The notes beneath the pieces are model-generated. The model was not told the origin of the DNA. It made no database searches and saw only the letters and a program-made list of their open reading frames with translations. A DNA stretch of 26,764 nt from JAFGPJ01 sp964439135 (GTDB lineage Bacteria; Planctomycetota; Phycisphaerae; Sedimentisphaerales; Anaerobacaceae), in assembly GCA_964439135.1 (NCBI GenBank), contig CAYTNN010000040.1, positions 1-26,764 of the forward strand. The letters are read 5' to 3'. This document shows positions 25,010 to 26,764 of this stretch, piece after piece. Position 1 is the stretch's first letter, and the number at the start of each line of letters is the position of its first letter. A program made the position numbers and the translations under genes.

Positions 25010-25042
25010 TTGAATTCCAAAGTTTTCTGTGTGTTATAAAGT
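25010..25042 (+). promoter_or_regulatory. Candidate promoter and second direct-repeat copy
   Basis: TTGAAT (25010-25015) and TATAAA (25035-25040) are 18-19 bp apart, a plausible -35/-10 pair for a transcript reading toward the Rnk-like gene. The -10 box lies in the second copy of GTGTTATAAAGT (25031-25042). The call rests on consensus similarity only. Confidence 0.35.
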
Positions 25043-25260
25043 GAATTGAAAGATTACATGTTAGGTATTCGATGTTGTGTGCGTTGCCCAGTACTGTTAA
25101 AATACCCCTGAACGGTTACTATTGCCGGGCACTTGGACGTGCGCAATGGCAAAAATGAGCAGTGGATTGGCCCGGGCTTGAAATGAGACATTGGCTGCGA
25201 AATGTTGATACCCAGAACCACCCATCCGTGGGGGGCCGCCCATTCCACATTCCAAGCGTT

Positions 25261-25288
25261 ACGAGCAGGCTGGCGAACGCTCGTTTTT
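25261..25288 (+). terminator. Terminator-like hairpin 1 in leader
   Basis: ACGAGC (25261-25266) pairs with GCTCGT (25279-25284) across a 12-nt loop, and a T-run (25284-25288) follows at once. A competing stem, AGCGTT (25255-25260) with AACGCT (25276-25281), uses three of the same bases, so the two cannot form together. Confidence 0.5.
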
Positions 25289-25330
25289 CCGCATTCTACC
25301 GTTTGTTGTTCGGCACGTCGATTCCCTGAC

Positions 25331-25365
25331 GCGCCAGCCACTGCTTTGCGAACTGTGGCCGGCGC
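25331..25365 (+). promoter_or_regulatory. Candidate antiterminator hairpin
   Basis: GCGCC (25331-25335) pairs with GGCGC (25361-25365), and GCCAC (25337-25341) pairs with GTGGC (25355-25359), with one A/C mismatch between. This 10-bp stem consumes the 5' arm of the second terminator hairpin (25357-25363), so forming one prevents the other. Confidence 0.45.
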
Positions 25366-25383
25366 TGGATGCCGGCCTTTTTT
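25357..25383 (+). terminator. Terminator hairpin 2 upstream of Rnk-like gene
   Basis: GGCCGGC (25357-25363) and GCCGGCC (25371-25377) form a perfect 7-bp GC stem with a 7-nt loop, followed by six T (25378-25383). This is a textbook intrinsic terminator placed 33 nt before the start codon of the next gene, which suggests attenuation or the end of an upstream small RNA. Confidence 0.65.
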
Positions 25384-25416
25384 ATTGTCTGGACAGAACG
25401 AGAAAGGATGTTTGAC

Positions 25417-26106
25417 ATGACTTCGGAAAAATTGCATCGAATCGTAAACGAGGCTATCGGTAAATATCCGCTCGATGAGGGGCGGTACTACCATCTTTGC
25501 TGGTGGAAAAAGAAGCTGAGATGCCTGCCCGTTTTACATACGGAAGACCTGCATACAATCTTTTTCATGGCTCCGGGCAAGATATTTGCCGGCGGTTTGT
25601 CCGAGCACCAGTGGCGGCTGATCGAAGGCAGAATACGAAGCTTCTGCAATGACAGGAGGATCAGGCTATACGCTCCTTCTTATGCGAGCGCGCCGAAGGT
25701 TCATGGCAGCAGGCTTCAGATTACGGAGTTCGATTTTGTGCGGCTACGACGCCTGCTGGCAACCGTCAAGCCGCCCGGAGTGGAGTTGCAGGGCCAATGG
25801 AAACAACTCGAGAACTTGCTCGAGAACAGCGACGTCGTCGCCCCGCAAGAAATCTCGGATGATGTGGTCACAATGAATTCGAGAGTGCGGTTGAAGGATT
25901 CTCGAAGTCACGAAGATATGGTGGTCACAATAGTTTTCCCCAGCGACGCGAAGTCTGCCACGTCTATCGAACCATTGCGGGCAGCAATCGTGACACCCAT
26001 CGGATTGTCTGTCTTCGGGCGGCGTGTCGGCGATGAGCTGGATGGCAACATCAGAGTTGATAAGTTGCTGTTTCAGCCTGAAGCGGCAGGGAATTTTGAC
26101 CTGTAG
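25417..26106 (+). CDS. Rnk/GreA-C-terminal-domain protein
   Basis: This 229-residue protein has a C-terminal GreA/GreB C-domain as in Rnk (about 130-227): ITEFDFVRLRRLLATV leads in, then VVAPQEISDDVVTMNSRVRLKD, VTIVFPSDAK, AAIVTPIGLSVFGRRVGDELD and the closing LLFQPEAAGNFDL. Such proteins bind the RNA polymerase secondary channel or its surface; Rnk lacks the long coiled coil of GreA. The N-terminal 100 residues (with HLCWWKKKLRCLPVLHTEDLHTIFF in part) are extra compared with E. coli Rnk and unrecognised. The ATG at 25417 has AAAGGA about 7-9 nt upstream; the ATG at 25408 has no room for one. Its leader holds terminator and antiterminator hairpins, so expression is probably controlled by attenuation. 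A factor that touches RNA polymerase might act on its own leader, which is speculation. Confidence 0.82.
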   Translation: MTSEKLHRIVNEAIGKYPLDEGRYYHLCWWKKKLRCLPVLHTEDLHTIFFMAPGKIFAGGLSEHQWRLIEGRIRSFCNDRRIRLYAPSYASAPKVHGSRLQITEFDFVRLRRLLATVKPPGVELQGQWKQLENLLENSDVVAPQEISDDVVTMNSRVRLKDSRSHEDMVVTIVFPSDAKSATSIEPLRAAIVTPIGLSVFGRRVGDELDGNIRVDKLLFQPEAAGNFDL

Positions 26107-26175
26107 TCAAAGAGAATTAACAAACTATGAAAGCCAGATACTCGGAGACGAATGAGTGTAAATTAGGGACAGCCA

Positions 26176-26227
26176 CAATCCTGTTCGGCACAAGGATTGC
26201 GTTGTGATTTATGGGGTAGAATTACCC
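26176..26227 (+). other. Two hairpins after the Rnk-like gene
   Basis: CAATCCT (26176-26182) pairs with AGGATTG (26193-26199), and GGGTA (26214-26218) pairs with TACCC (26223-26227), the latter followed five bases on by seven T. They may terminate the Rnk-like transcript or mark the edge of the transposon relic. The gap between stem and T-run makes the terminator call weak. Confidence 0.35.
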
Positions 26228-26295
26228 AAAACTTTTTTTAAATATTACCTATTTTAAACTTGCGCGCCGTACACACACCTGCTTAAATGCCTTTT

Positions 26296-26764
26296 ATGAG
26301 TAAAAAAAGGCATAAAATAAAAGAAAGCGAACTCCAGGGCTTCAAATATTTCAAAGCTATTTCAGGGACGCCGGACAGCTTACACAAAGCCGACTGTCAA
26401 CGCGACCGGGCCGGCAACCACAAGCTGCACTTGGATCAATACATCTCCCCGCTGCTTCTGTAAATGTTCAATTCGATCTGCACATCAAACCGGGCTGTTC
26501 AGCAGACCAGCAAACTCAAAAGGTGCAACGCAAATTAGGATACCCCCGTGTATCGCCGGGCAGCCTATCGGAAGCGGCCACCGTTTTCGACAGTGCGTTA
26601 ATGCAGGAGATCGTCACAGACCTGTCGGATCAATTGGGGCCTATATCCAGCCATACCAAACTCGATGATTTGGCGGGGATTCTCACCGCCGTCGACGGAG
26701 TTTACCCTGGGCGTAGCCGAACGTGATCAGGATGACGTTTGTTTTGTATTGATCTATTATCCGC
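26296..26764 (+). pseudogene. Decayed IS4-like transposase (5' part, runs off the edge)
   Basis: The first frame (26296-26460) reads MSKKRHKIKESELQGFKYF and continues with GCQRDRAGN-like and HLDQYISPLLL stretches, the N-terminus of IS4-family transposases common in planctomycetes. It is broken by a TAA at 26461, after which MFNSICTSNRAVQQTSKLK continues the homology in the same frame. At about 26518-26521 a one-base loss in an A-run shifts the frame. The rest (QRKLGYPRVSPGSLSEAATVF and on to LTAVDG at 26699, where the first catalytic Asp lies) is in a different frame. After VDG the frame breaks again; LPWA-stop-PNVIRM in another frame is a faint continuation. With a stop and at least two frameshifts it cannot make transposase. 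The IS ends were not found. Confidence 0.75.

Larger units (their letters stand above)
24771..25416. other. Long divergent intergenic region with structured leader
   Basis: No gene is seen over 646 bp. The left third is AT-rich and should hold the promoters. It carries the 12-nt repeat GTGTTATAAAGT twice. From about 25080 the DNA is GC-richer and dense in hairpins, for example AGTACTGTT...AACGGTTACT (25090-25120), ATTGC/GCAAT enclosing GCAC/GTGC (25121-25147) and ACATT/AATGT (25188-25205). It then passes through two terminator-like structures before the Rnk-like gene. Confidence 0.55.

Noticed and set aside
25300..25345. A tRNA- or tmRNA-like 3' end (CGTCGATTCC...CCAGCCA)
   Set aside because: The bases around the T-loop-like stretch do not form a five-pair T arm, and no acceptor partner is found upstream.
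25054..25494. A 146-residue minus-strand open frame over the structured leader
   Set aside because: It overlaps the start of the Rnk-like gene, lacks a ribosome site and domain, and the hairpins with T-runs explain the region better.
26665..26764. Open frame to the right edge beginning MIWRGFSPPSTEF
   Set aside because: It lies in an alternate frame of the decayed transposase, without a ribosome site, and is too short to judge.

Overview
The window looks like chromosomal DNA of a planctomycete, most likely from the Phycisphaerae/Sedimentisphaerales side. This is inferred from gene style, not from a marker gene. The signs are ECF sigma factors paired with membrane or zinc-finger anti-sigma-like partners, a sulfatase-modifying-factor domain fused to a sialidase, a planctomycete-style small membrane protein, TDFQPV-type palindromic repeat DNA inside a kinase, and an IS4-like transposase relic. 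Base composition is moderate (about 50% GC) apart from an AT-rich gap near 1.5-1.9 kb. I saw no rRNA, tRNA or CRISPR array.

Layout. (1) 1-1481, minus: an ECF sigma factor followed 6 bp later by a cysteine-rich protein with four zinc-binding anti-sigma-type motifs, which runs off the left edge. (2) 1482-2253: non-coding, AT-rich, with a dispersed inverted repeat. (3) 2254-7502, minus: a TPR protein, a single-domain response regulator, a DJ-1/PfpI protein, a secreted FGE-like/sialidase fusion and a small conserved protein. The last three genes in transcription order (7502 to 4641) are tightly spaced. (4) 7602-12322, plus: a soluble histidine kinase, two tandem CNNM/CorC-type membrane proteins and a GT-C-like membrane glycosyltransferase, all overlapping or nearly touching. 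(5) 12365-13786, minus: a DacB-type penicillin-binding protein. (6) 14034-15243, plus: a second ECF sigma factor with a one-TM putative anti-sigma partner. (7) 15453-17836: a DNA-binding protein with a degenerate receiver domain (minus), a DegT-family sugar aminotransferase and a small membrane protein (plus). (8) 17857-24770, minus: an apparent four-gene operon of a class I aminotransferase, a 1024-residue GT-C-like membrane protein, a GT2 glycosyltransferase and a GGCT-amidoligase-like fusion. (9) 24771-26106: a long leader with two terminator-like hairpins, each facing a competing hairpin, upstream of a Rnk/GreA-C-like gene. (10) 26296 to the end: a decayed IS4-like transposase.

Themes. 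Much of the window concerns the cell envelope: polyprenol-type glycosyl transfer, peptidoglycan hydrolysis, sugar amination, secreted carbohydrate-active protein and membrane transport. Around this sit regulators (two sigma/anti-sigma modules, a kinase, two receivers and a Gre-like factor). The two most novel-looking items are the GGCT-amidoligase-like fusion at the end of the glycosyltransferase operon (17857-19782) and the attenuator-like leader of the Rnk-like gene (about 25080-25416). Both are inferences from motifs and base pairing by eye and need database and structure checks.
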